From positions 173,473-237,472 of the forward strand of contig JAKJHU010000086.1 in NCBI GenBank assembly GCA_022316685.1: 64,000 nt of DNA, in the 5' to 3' direction. Source of the DNA: Progne subis subis. Its lineage: Eukaryota > Chordata > Aves > Passeriformes > Hirundinidae. Under the pieces are notes generated by a model. It did not search any database and had not been told where the DNA came from. It saw nothing but the letters and a program-made list of their open reading frames with translations. Made by a program: the position numbers and the translations under genes. Within the stretch, counting starts at the first letter, position 1. The number at the start of each line of letters is the position of its first letter. Shown here one piece after another: positions 46,875 to 62,145 of the stretch.

Positions 46875-47320
46875 TCTTTTCTTTCCGCCGACCGACGCGA
46901 CTTGTCCGACCTGTAAACAGGCGCGCCCGCCGCCGGGACGGGGCGGTGCCCGCAGGGGGACAGCCCGGCCCCCCGGTAATGGACAGCCCGGCCCCCCGGT
47001 AATGAGCCCTGCCCATCGGTAATGAGCCCGGCCCCCGGTAATGAGCCCGGCCCCCGGTACCCAGTCCTGCCCCCGGTGTCCCGCCGGTCCCTCCTCGCCC
47101 AAAGCCGCCGCCGGTAATTAACGCTGCGGCTCATCCTGGTGCCGCCTCTCCCGGGAGCGCTCCTGTCCCCAGCCCGGCCCAGCCAGAACACAGGCACCGC
47201 TCTGGCCAGGGCCAGAACCGAACCCAGCGCCTTCCCCGTGCCCCCATCCCCGGGACTCTGCGGGCAAACCCCGCTCCTCGCTCCCCGCAGCCCCCGGAGC
47301 TGATCACTGCCCCTCCGCAG
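46560..47320 (-). promoter_or_regulatory. CpG island, probable promoter of the FATE1-like gene
   Basis: About 750 bp very rich in G+C and CpG, without a TATA box. On the minus strand an exon-like segment ends AAGAAAAGA|GTAAGTG at 46875/46874, a near-consensus donor. The next downstream acceptor in the same sense is the one before the FATE1-like ATG exon. This ties the island to that gene by inference. An upstream coding part cannot be excluded. Confidence 0.6.
46963..47062. repeat. Short tandem repeat within the CpG island
   Basis: About five copies of a unit of roughly 19 bp, GGTAATGAGCCCGGCCCCC, with one longer and one diverged copy. It lies on the presumed promoter side of the 46875 donor. 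Confidence 0.85.
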
Positions 47321-47780
47321 CGATAAAATGATCCCTGCGGGATTAACGGCAGCTTTGAACACTTCTGAATGGGGACAGTGTCCAAGACCTGACCATAAAA
47401 TCTGGGTTTGAAAGGACTTAAAATAAATCCTCTGCTGCCCCTAGTCTTGCTATTTAAAGGGGATTATCTAAGGGGTTTAGGAGCACGCAGAGGACAGCAG
47501 GACAACCTGTGCACCTCAATCCCCTCAAAGACCCTCAGAAAACCTTTCTGCATCTCACCTGCTGACAGCTCGGGACTTGCAGGACACCCTCCAGGTTTCT
47601 CAGAAGGCACACCACATGCCCAGGTGAAGTTCAGGGCTCCAGTTGGGTGGATGGGGTTCCTTCCCATCCTCACTGGGAATGGTGCTGCAGCCGTGGTTAT
47701 TGGTGTCACTGTCCCCCACAACACCCTTCGTGGGAAAAAGCCACCCCGTGCCACTCAGACAGTGAGGGTTTTTTAATAAA

Positions 47781-47824
<44 letters not shown>

Positions 47825-49517
47825 ACAGAAATGTACCAAGTTTTACAGAATACAAACTGCAGGGATAAATGACCGAGCATCAAAGGCAGAGGATGCAGAG
47901 CACACCCTTGTGTCTCCCTCTGCTGTTCTCCAGGCTCTGGCCCTGAGGCTCGGCTGTGGGGTCTCCCCATAACCCCGATCTGCTAAGGCTGGGGAGGGGA
48001 CAGATGAGGTGCCAGCATGTCCTGCTCCAGGAGAAGCCACGCTGGGCAAGCCCCAGCTCTGGGCTGAGGGCACCAGCTGTGAGAGCATCGCTGGGGCCGG
48101 GCGGGATGCAGGCCACGGATGGATGGACAATAGCCTTTCGGTGCTGGTGGACACACTGGTGCTGGGTGAACACCGGGTGCTGGCAGTGCTGGGAGCTTCT
48201 GGGCTGCTTCTGGGGGTTTGGAGCACAAACCTCGTGCTAATCCATCAGATATGACTGAGGAAGGACAGCCCCGTTGCCTGGAGCCTACAGACAGCTGCCC
48301 AGGGAAAGGGGACACTGATCCCACAGCAAAGCTCCTGGCCCTGCCCTGCCCTGGCAACACAACCACCCGAGCAGGGCTGGGTCCTGCTCCTGACTCTCAA
48401 GGCATGGTCTTGTGGCTCCCGCCTCCGTCAGCAGGACTTCCACACCACAGCCCTGGACACCAAACAGCCACACCCCTGAGGGCAAGAGGAGAGTGGGGTC
48501 TCACATTTCACTTTACCTGCTCTGGAGGACAAAGAGCCCCAAAGAGAGGGGCCAGGCAGGGCAGAGAGGTTTGGGGCAGGGAGAGGAAAGGTTTGGCCTG
48601 TCTGCAGGCTCTCGGCTCTGGGGCAGACACCAGATACGCTCCAGGAGAGAGCTGAATCCCCATCACTTAAAGCCATGAGACCACATTTGGCTCAAGGTCA
48701 GAGACGACCCCCTTGGCCAGCTCTGCAGCAGCCAGACCTCCAGCTGCTCAGCACCCACAGGGAGAAAGCAGAGAGCATCAGGAAAAGGCCCCGCTACTCC
48801 AAAGTCACTTACCTCAAGTACAAGACCACCACAAGCCCTTTCTCCCTTTCCAAAGAGATCTAGGAGATCAGAGAGCACCTTCCTGACTGCTCCTCCCTGA
48901 TCTCCACACAGCAAATATCGCTACAGGTGCCACAGTGTGCCACCGGGCTCCTCGCTCCCACCTGGCAACAAACCCACACGGGGGAAGCACCACGTCCCAC
49001 AGAGCTGGCCCCACCAACTGCGGGGATGGACAGAACTTGGCCACCCCAACCCTGCATCTCCACCACCTAATCAGAGCCCTGGGCAGCAGAACAGGGCCCA
49101 GCGAGGACATGGGGTGAGGCTGAGCAGCAGCCCAGGGAGGCAGCAAGGCTGCTCAAATCACGGGCAATGTTTATGTCAGTTTGTGGGGGAAGTGAGGGAA
49201 TCAAATGCACCATGGGGAGACCCCCACACTGAGCCAGGAACAAGCTGCTGCTCTGCTCCGGCTGCTACAGCACTTACGGGAGCGGGGAGCGAGGGGCAGG
49301 ACACGGCTGGCTGGCTCCAGGGCCACGCCACAGCCCTGCCTCACCCCGCCTGGGGACGCCTGGTTCTGGTCAGGAGGGTAAGGCTATTGTGTGATGGCAC
49401 CAGATCGTACAGGTGAGATGGGGGCCTGCCGGACACCTGCAGAGGGTCCCAGGCACGGCCGAGGGGGGTGGCTGGGTGAGTGCGAGTGTGTGAAGAGGCA
49501 GGAGGGAGGCAGAGCCG
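47321..49517 (-). other. PRRG3 downstream region, probable 3' UTR in part
   Basis: No coding exon supported. The PRRG3 3' UTR should begin at 49517. In PRRG3 sense the first ATTAAA-type signal I saw is near 47776, next to the poly(T) tract, so the UTR may be long or use another signal. Confidence 0.4.
47784..47822. repeat. Poly(T) tract, 39 bp
   Basis: Uninterrupted T run, A run on the minus strand, following TTTTTTAATAAATAC. It may be a retroposon tail or simple repeat. No parent element is recognisable beside it. Confidence 0.9.
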
Positions 49518-54408
<4,891 letters not shown>

Positions 54409-54415
<7 letters not shown>

Positions 54416-54450
54416 GCTGCCTCACTCGGCCGAGGGGGGCTCCTGCCTAC
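54409..54450 (-). other. PRRG3: PRRG3 exon carrying the start codon
   Basis: The acceptor CTTCCCTGCAG ends at 54451. The exon then has 35 bases of 5' UTR, ATGGCAA and the donor GTAAGT. The split codon A|TG makes residue 3 a methionine where human has valine. At least one further 5' exon must exist upstream. Confidence 0.8.
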
Positions 54451-57039
54451 CTGCAGGGAAGAAAGCAGGAGAGTCACTGACAGCTTAAATTTCCAACTCA
54501 GTTTCAAAGCCCGAACCTCCATCGCCCAGGATCAGATTCATGCAGAAAGCACGGTGCTGAGTGGTGGACCCACAAGAGATCCCAGCCGAGCAGTGCCCCT
54601 GCAGAGAGCCAAAGGCTCCAGCTGCCTTGCTGCTCCTCACCTCCCTGGAGGGGCTGGAGGGGCTCAGGGCACCCTCAGCTCCCAGAGTGCTGGGGCAGGT
54701 CCCAGGGAGAAGCAGACCAGCAAAGCAAGAAGGGAAAAACTGGATGAAGGACGGACTCCATTTCTCACCAGCAGACGAGATGACCTGCATGTCAGAGACT
54801 GCTGGGAGCAGCCTGGTGCTCTTCCCTTCCACTAGAGATTGATGGATACAGGTGAAGCAATCATCTTATTTTAGAGCAACTTCACAGACGTGCCAGTTCT
54901 CACTTCTGCAACTCCTACCCACAATCTGGTTGCTGGGCCAAGCTAAGGGCAGCAGCAAGTGTGACAGAGCTCCCTGCACACCCAGGACAACAGCTCTCCA
55001 GCTGGACAAGCACCTTTTGTGCTTCAAAAGCAAAAATAAACGAAACAAAACCCCATAGAAGTTAAACAAAGCCCTGCAGAAGCAGAGGATAATCTGCTTG
55101 TTTTCCATGCTTTGTCTTCTCGCTGTGATTAATGCCCCACAGATCAGACTGCCCTGAGCTGACTATTGCTGCGTGTGACACTTGCTGTGGCAAAGCCACA
55201 ACTCTGTCAGGAGACAGAGGGGACAGGACTGCCCAGCTCCTACAGGGATTTATTGCAGATGAAGGAGCAAGCATGGTTAGAAACAGCAGGAACTAAACCA
55301 CACGCCGGTCTCAGGCCTAGGACTTTAGATATCCAGTTATTCCAAAAGCACTTGGGTCTGCTCTGCTGGAGTGAGGTCAGGGACAGCACAGAGCTGTTCC
55401 CAGGATCAGCAGGGCTGGAAACACAGTTCTCCTTTCACATAAAAGGCAGGCACACCGAAGGGCTGATGCCGCACACCTCACAACAGCCACCTTGCAGTAA
55501 ATGGAACACCTCTCCCTGCCAACATCAGGTGTTGCTGTGCTTTCCAGGGTTCCTAAAGTGGCAAAAGGGCATACAAGCCTGGAGCTGTGTCCAGAGAGAG
55601 AAAGCAGCTTCTTCCCAACAGTTTGGGAAGCTCACATTGCAAACCTCAGGCTGGACTGGAAACAAGGGAGAGCAACAGAGCACCAGAAGTACACGGGAGG
55701 GGTCTGCTGCCTCCAGTGCCCCACAGCCCAACCCCACTTCTCTGAGCCCTTCTGGGGGATGTGAGAGGCCTCCGGATCCATGAATCCCCCCACAGGCTCT
55801 GAGCAGGGACCACCTGACCCACTTCCGCTGTCATCAGTTTTCACAAAGAGACCCAAAGCCCCAGGATAAAAGAAAGCACAAGCACAGAGGACGCGCCACA
55901 GTTTCCACACAAACCCTCGTTGTTACAGGCATTCTCCCCCTCTGATGGACAGGAGAACAAAGACACAGAAAGAAGGATATTCTCACGTCACGCACCAGGC
56001 AACAAATTTAATGTTGTTTCATTTAATTTACACTCTTCTGCTTTCTCCCATGTATCTGTGTCAATGCACCCAGTGCCACAACCAGGGAGGGGCACACAAG
56101 CCTCCAAGCACGAGCAACGGTGGTGAGAAGGGCAGATGTCCCAGATGCTTATTTTCATTTCCACATGGAAATTCCTGGCCACCTCCCCTGGCTCCAACGA
56201 GCAGGAGAAGCTGGAGCACTGCACCCGCATCCCTCCTGCCCCCCACGCAAGCCGAGAGGAGCCTGAAGCTGGAGGCTGACCTAGCAGACGCCCACCCATT
56301 CCCGATCCCCCTCCCTCCCTCCGGCTTCCCGTCCTCTATAAATACCCCCATCGATAGGAGGTTGCTAAGGCAACCGTGAGGAGGCGCGGGGGATGCGGCC
56401 ATGGGAGTGAGGATGCTGCAGTCGCACATTCGTGTCTCCCCCAGGCTCCCCCCATCTCCGCCCCCGCTCCCGTCACTGATGCCAAAGGAGGAAATCGTGC
56501 CGGGAAAACACGGTGCCAGCCCCGCCGCGGACCCCACACTGGGGGGTGACACCTCCTCGACAGGCTGGAGAGGGCACAGGTACGGCTCGGGGGGATCCTC
56601 AGCCCCCAGCGAGGCGCCGCGGCGCGCAGGGAGGATGCTGACTGTGCCGGCATCACGTAGCCGCGGGGCCAGCAGCTCGGCTGGATCCCAGCAATATCGG
56701 GGCTTTTCCGTGCCAAGATCCGCGGCGAGAAGGAGAGGCTACACCGGCTACGCTCGACAGGGCAGGAAGCCTCGCCCTCCCAAAACAGCCTCCACACCCC
56801 ACTCTGCTCCCTGGCTGCCCCCAGCCCGGCCCCTGTGTGCCCAAACACAACTCCAAACTATCCCCACTGCGCTCAGCTTCCAGACCCGCCCCACGGCAGG
56901 GACCCCCAGCTCATCTGTCACCCTGCGGCACGGACCCCCAGCCCACCTGCCCGGGGGCTTTCCAGTCCTCCCTCAGCTTTCAGTGCCACCCCACGGCAGA
57001 GCCCTCAAGGCTGTCACCACACAGCCGAGATCCCCAGCT
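54451..57039 (-). other. PRRG3 5' intron, no gene recognised
   Basis: Presumed first intron of PRRG3 (noncoding exon to ATG exon). Increasingly GC-rich toward 57 kb. Long frames on both strands are GC-driven and lack family resemblance. Confidence 0.4.
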
Positions 57040-57320
57040 CACCTGTGTCCCCACAGCCGAAACCCCCAGCTCACCTGTGTCCCCACAAAGGGAAGCCCCA
57101 GTTCACCTGCCACCCCTTGGCAGAGTCCCTCAGCCTACCTGTCACCCCATAGCACGGTCCCCTAGCTCACCTGTCACCCCATAGCGGGGTCCCCTTCCTC
57201 ACTTGTCACCCCATAACGGGGTTCCCTAGCTCACCTGTCACCCCATAGCACGGTCCCCTAGCTCACCTGTCACCCCACAGCGGGGTCCCCTTCCTCACCT
57301 GTCACCCTACAACAGGGACC
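57040..57320. repeat. Minisatellite of about 30 bp with splice-donor-like units
   Basis: About nine units containing CTCACCTGTCACCCCATAGC and GGGGTCCCC. On the minus strand each unit reads TGACAG|GTGAG, a near-perfect donor, in the sense of PRRG3. Units vary at several positions. Confidence 0.85.
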
Positions 57321-57389
57321 CCAATGTCCCCTGCCACCCCACAGCGGGATCCCCCAGCCCACCTCTCCAGCTGTGCGGGGGCTTTCCAG

Positions 57390-57960
57390 CCCCACCCTCC
57401 GCCCCACCGACACGTCCCGCTCGTCTCCGCTGTTCGCCGCGCGCCCGGACACGCCGCGCCAGTCCCAGAACTCCCGGCTCCCCCCTCCGCGGCACCGGCC
57501 CTTTCCTCCCCGCTCCAACCCGCAGCCGCGATCCCTCGGCTCCGCTCCGCTCCGCTCCCCCCTGCCCCGCGGCCGCGCCCCGCTCTCCGCCGGTACCTCA
57601 TGGCGGCCCCGCGCCCGCCGCAGCCGCTCCCTCCCGCCGACGGGCAGGGGAGGGGAGGCCCCGCCCCCGACACGCCCCCTCCCGCCCCTCGGCCAATCGC
57701 GACCCTCCGCGGCCCACGCGCGCCGCCTTCCTCTTGCAATGGGGATGCGGGGCGGGGTCGCGCGCTCCTCCCCCAGCTCGGCGTGGGTCGACAGCCAATC
57801 AGAGCGGGCTGCGGCTACCCGGCGGTGCCGCGGTGGCCGCTGGGAGTCGTAGTCCTGAGCCCGGCCGTGGTTCCGCGGAGCGCGGGCGCGGCCCGAGGGC
57901 GGCCCCGGGAGTCGGCCGGAGCTCCGCGCGGGTCTGGTCCCGCTGCCGCACGCAGCGTTG
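57390..57960 (-). promoter_or_regulatory. CpG island, probable PRRG3 promoter and first exon
   Basis: Dense CpG, with GC boxes and CCAAT-like ATTGG sequences (plus-strand CCAATCGCG near 57692 and CCAATCAGA near 57796). On the minus strand, GCCGCCATGAG|GTACCG at 57597/57596 gives a possible noncoding exon end. It lies between the 3' end of RIPPLY1 and the PRRG3 ATG exon, so it most simply serves PRRG3. The opposite strand could also be transcribed. Confidence 0.5.
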
Positions 57961-57983
57961 TCTGCCTTCCCTTGCCTGTTGCC

Positions 57984-59288
57984 TCAAGCCGGCCTGCGGG
58001 GGCAGGGGCTGCCAGCATAGTGCGGGTGTCCCGCGGTCACATCCCCTGTCGCCTCCTCCTCTTCATCATCTTCTTCTTCCTCCTCCTCCTCCTCATCATC
58101 ATCATCTTCTTCCTCCTCGCTGCCCGAGTCCTCATAAAAGAAGAGGGTGGCCTGCACCGGGAAGTTCTCCAGCAGCTTCTCGCCCACGCTGTACAGGTGG
58201 TCAAAGGCCTTGGACTTGGGCCAGAGGAGCCTGCGTGGGGAGAACCGGGGTGAGCCCCGGTGCCCACCGAGCCCGCCGCGCCCGCCCGGGGCCCCGGTGC
58301 CAGGGCACGTACCTGACCGGGTGCTGGAAGAACGCCAGCGCTTTGCTGGGACCGCCGTCCCCCTCCGCTGCCCGAGCCCGAGCCTGGGGAGACACAGCCG
58401 GGTGGTACCGGGGCTCCCGCTGCCCCTCCCGCAGGGCTGGCACCAGGGTGCCCTGTGCCGGCACCCCACACACACAGCAGCTCCCCCCTCCCCTGCCCCG
58501 CAGCTGAGGCACTCACAGCATCGCAAAGAGGCTGGCATCTACCCCCACAGCCTCCTGACAGGCTTTTTGCCAGTGTAATCTCTCCCCCGTGCTCAGGAGC
58601 TGGTGCCCAGGCATCCCACTAACCCTCTGAGGAATGCCCGCCCAGCCTGGGAACAGGAGACCCTTTCAGGCTCCCGTGGGGGGCCGCTGCGGCCGTGTCT
58701 CCCCGGGGGGGTCAGCCCGGCCCTGCCCCAGGGGCTGTGTGGGGCGCGGGTGATGCTCCAGGGGCAGTGGACACGGCACAGCCGGGGGACAAAGGAGTCC
58801 CCGTGGGGTGACGGCCTCTGGGGCGAGAAGTTGGGTTTCTGCCAGCAGGGACCTCAACCTCACGGGCATGGGCACAGATGCAGCAAGGAGAGCCAAACTC
58901 ACTGGGTCCATCTTCTCCTGCCGCGTCGCGGGTCCCTCCTGGGGCAGCCAGGGTCTCCAGAGAGGAAGGGCTCTAGGACAGAGAGCAGGTTCAGCCTCTC
59001 ACCCTGGCCCGCTCCCCTTTGCCTTGCTCCCCCAAGCCGCAGCCTCACCCGCCCGACCTGTCCTGCCCAGTGCCAGCATGCTCTATCCCACCCAGGGCCG
59101 CTGGGATCAGCGGTGTCCCCAGCGCCGAAGCCTTCCCCCAAACCCATCCGGACCTTCCCCATCCCACCTTCCACACCGCCCAGCCTGCCCCGGTACCTTG
59201 CCCCTCGCTGCAGCCCCGGGGGTGGGCAGGGGCTGGCCGCAGGCACCCCCAGCCCGTGGGCAGTCAGGCAACAGGCAGCAGCTTGCAT
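57984..59288 (-). CDS. RIPPLY1: Ripply transcriptional co-repressor, RIPPLY1
   Basis: Exons 59288-59197, 58972-58903, 58383-58313 and 58230-57984 join in phase through GT-AG introns to 159 aa (human 151). It is a small nuclear protein that binds T-box factors and recruits Groucho/TLE, ending Tbx6 activity at somite boundaries. The Groucho motif WRPW is at 36-39. The Ripply homology domain runs from HPVRLLWPKS (75-84) to FPVQATLFFYEDS (101-113), and FPVQ is the T-box contact. An acidic Glu/Asp tract follows (about 115-140), encoded by a TCC/TCA trinucleotide-rich stretch. After it come roughly 20 residues ending CPRRPA, more than I recall in human, where the protein ends at the acidic tract. 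The start has a strong Kozak context (GCCACCATGC), 54 bp below a TATA box. CLDN2 next door and the divergent orientation match human Xq22.3 and exclude RIPPLY2 and RIPPLY3. Confidence 0.92.
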
Positions 59289-59341
59289 GGTGGCAGAAGG
59301 CGCTGTCCCTTCTGACACTGCACACCCTCGGTGGGGACACA

Positions 59342-59347
59342 TTTATA
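59342..59347 (-). promoter_or_regulatory. TATA box of RIPPLY1
   Basis: The minus strand reads GAGCTATAAATGTG. The distance to the ATG at 59288 leaves a short 5' UTR of about 25-30 bases if transcription starts about 30 bp downstream. Confidence 0.75.
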
Positions 59348-59417
59348 GCTCTGCCTCGGCCGGGACTCAGGAATTCTTTGGGGCAGGGGAGCGAGGGGCC
59401 GGGGCTGTGGGGACAGC

Positions 59418-59426
59418 GGTGTGAAA
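59418..59426 (+). promoter_or_regulatory. Candidate T-box site upstream of RIPPLY1
   Basis: GGTGTGAAA matches the T-box half-site (A)GGTGTGA. It lies about 75 bp upstream of the TATA box. Ripply genes are known targets of Tbx6, which makes the match plausible, but one 9-bp motif is weak evidence. Confidence 0.4.
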
Positions 59427-62145
59427 TTTGTCCCAGTTGTGTAAACAGAGGGCTGGGGGGAGGCTGGGGGCGGAGGGGCTGCGATCTCTGGTGGAAAAGC
59501 AAAACACAAAAGGGAAAATTTGGACACCATTTGTGAGAAAATCCCCAGGGGGGAACAGGGGAGGGTAGAGACAATTAACAAGGATGATTAAGTGCTCTTT
59601 GTAGCTATTTGCATAAGGGAGAGAGATGGGAAAGGGATGGGAAATGGGGCGGTATGATGGGTATGGGATTGGGATAGTGCGATGGGCATGGGACTGTGTG
59701 CTGGGCATGCCACGGGGACAGTGGTGGGGACAGCACAAAGGGCAGGATGAGGACAGTGGTGGGTTACCGTGGTGGCAAGCACAGAGCCACCAGGAGGCAG
59801 CTGATAACTCGAGAGAGGCTCAAGAGCAGGCAGGGAGGGAGGACACGTGGCAGGGATGGACCCCTGGCACCACCAGGCAATGGTCTCCCTCAGGTACCCA
59901 GGGCCCATCACCCCAGGGAGCTGCCAGATCCCATTTCCACAGATGGGAGAGCGCACCCTTGCCTATGCTCCCTGCAGTCTCCTTTGAGTTTTCGAGATGT
60001 GGACCACACCAGGAGGTAGAGAAAATCTCCTCGATGTGAGGGTGCAAGGCTGATGCACCCCCTGGCCCCAGCAGGGCCGTTCATCCCATCCTTGCCCACT
60101 GCTTCTGCTCAAGCACTTGAAGAAAAGTGCCACTGGCAGAAGAAAAGTGCCACTGGCAGACCGGTCACCTCCTGCTCCTGGGAGAGTTTCAGTTTGGGAC
60201 AAGGAAAGAAAATAGCAAATGGTCCCTGCTGTAGCTCTGCTATCAGCATCCAAACACTGCTGTCCAAACGCTGGCCAGGTCCTGCTTGGCTCCAGGCACA
60301 ATTTGTCACCAGAGGCCCTCCCTGCCCCTTTCCATCTGTGGCAGCCGGTGAGCAGGAGGGGGCACGGGGCCAGCACAGCTCTCATTACCTTCCCCATTTG
60401 CTCCTCATTTGGGCCAGTAGTCTTACAACAACAAACCCTGTGGAGGACAAGCAGGGCCAGGAAGAGTAAACCAAAAGCTCAGGCTGGCTCTGAGGAGTGC
60501 AGAGCTGGTGTTTCACTGCCCCTCGAACCCCAGTGCAGGCAGCACAGCCCAGAGTGGACACACAGATGGTGGCACAACCACCTGCCAGCCACTAAGGCTG
60601 TCCAGAAGGATGACAGCAAGCCTCAAACCTGAACCCATCAGGTGAACCTACCCCAATAATTCATAGACAACGAGCAAAGCGAGGCACCCCAGCTCCCCAA
60701 TCCTTCCCGACGCCCAAAGGGTTTAATTCTGATCTGCAATAAGCCTCTGATCCGGGCGGAGATTTACAGGTGGATTGTGCAAAGCTGTAGCTGCACAACT
60801 GCAGCCCCTGATCCCCTGGGCTGGGGCCCTGGCTGCTCACCCTGCCCCGAGCAGCCGCCTCCAGTCCCGGGTGACCCCCGGCTGCAGCCGCCCCGGCTCG
60901 CACCCTGCGCCTCCAGCCACCTCCGTAAGTACCACAGAGCTCGCTCCCGCACCTCTCTGCCGGCACCCCGAGCACCCCAGGTGTTTCTTTTCCACGGTGT
61001 GGGAGGTCTTGGTTAGAGCACAGCAGAGGGGACAGAAAGCTGGGAAACTTTGGTGCCAAGCATTTGAGGTGGCAGCGGGGGGCACGGGAGCAGAGGGGAA
61101 GCCCTGGGTGGTGGCAGCATGCTCAGCCAGGAGCGTTCCCAGGGCGAGGGAGGCCACTGGCCGCGGTGCTGGGGCTCAGTCCGGTTTCGCAAGGCACCGC
61201 AGAAGGAGGAATTTTTAAACAAAGCAGAGGGAAAACAAACCAACCCTCTCCACCACCTCTGCCAACCAGCCCGCCTGTGTCCGGGGCTGTGGCACCGGCA
61301 CAAAAACCCAGCATGACCTGCACCCCGAGCTGCTCACCCCTCCACAGGACAGGTCCCCCACTTGGCGGCATGCCTCCAGAAAGCATCCCAAAGGAAATGC
61401 CAGCCCTGATGTAATTCTGCCCTCTGTGGGCCTCCAGGCTCTCCTGGGGATGCAGGTGTCACTGTCACATGCATCCCTCTCCATCCTTGTCCCCAGCAGC
61501 ACGGAAAGGCTGATATCCGAGGTTCAATCTCAGGTGGCCGTGTCCCTTTGTCCCAAAGGAGCCTCAGCAGCTTGGGGTGGGTCGTGGGTGATTGCAGATG
61601 CCTTGGGTGAGCCCCATGCAGATGGGGATGAGGTGCCATCCCCTTTCCTCAGCCGTGGGAGCTTTGTGCTCACCCTGAAGTCACCTGCAGCAGGTCCCAA
61701 ATAAGATGGTGCAGCCATCAGCTTGAGGCATCACGGAAGACAAGGGACCTCGAGGAAGGCAGAGGGCACTTTCCCCACACCAGCAGCTGGCTCTCCATCC
61801 CTGCCCGCAGCGTCAGTGCAGGGGAGGGCTTTGGCGTCCTTCCTGGGCAGCGCTGCTCTGCCTCTGGAGCCTGGCTGGGGAGATAGCGGAGGTGAAAGGG
61901 CGCTTGGCGCTCCTCCACGGGCTTGGGTCAATCGTTAATCGGGGAGGGATTGCTTTCCACTCCTGCAGGTAACCTCCCCGTGGCTCCCACCCCGCACAAA
62001 ACCAGCACCCCCGGGAGCGGGGTGGAGCTGCAGCGCTGCGAGTGGAGCCTCTCGCAGGGCCATGGGAACGTGAGCACTCGGCAGGGACCTGGGTGACGAG
62101 CTGCGAGCCCTGGGTAGGTGACGGAGGTGACTGCCAGCCCCCGCC
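59427..62145. other. RIPPLY1-CLDN2 divergent intergenic region
   Basis: No complete gene. It probably holds the CLDN2 promoter and 5' noncoding exons. Candidate signals are a donor CACCTCC|GTAAGT at 60924/60925, an acceptor CACTCCTGCAG at 61968, and a near-palindromic HNF1-like GTCAATCGTTAAT (61927-61939). AT-rich sequence at 59500-59620 may be regulatory. Confidence 0.4.
61927..61939 (+). promoter_or_regulatory. Candidate HNF1-like site near CLDN2
   Basis: GTCAATCGTTAAT agrees with GTTAATNATTAAC at about 9 of 12 fixed positions. CLDN2 is known to respond to HNF1 and CDX factors in gut epithelium. If 61968 is really an acceptor the site is intronic. Confidence 0.3.

Noticed and set aside
54451..58000. 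TBC1D8B, expected next to RIPPLY1 from human synteny
   Set aside because: No TBC or GRAM-domain sequence is visible. The space holds the PRRG3 5' region instead.
57324..58253. 309-codon plus-strand frame over the CpG island
   Set aside because: GC-driven open frame antisense to RIPPLY1 and the PRRG3 promoter, without start, splice or family support.
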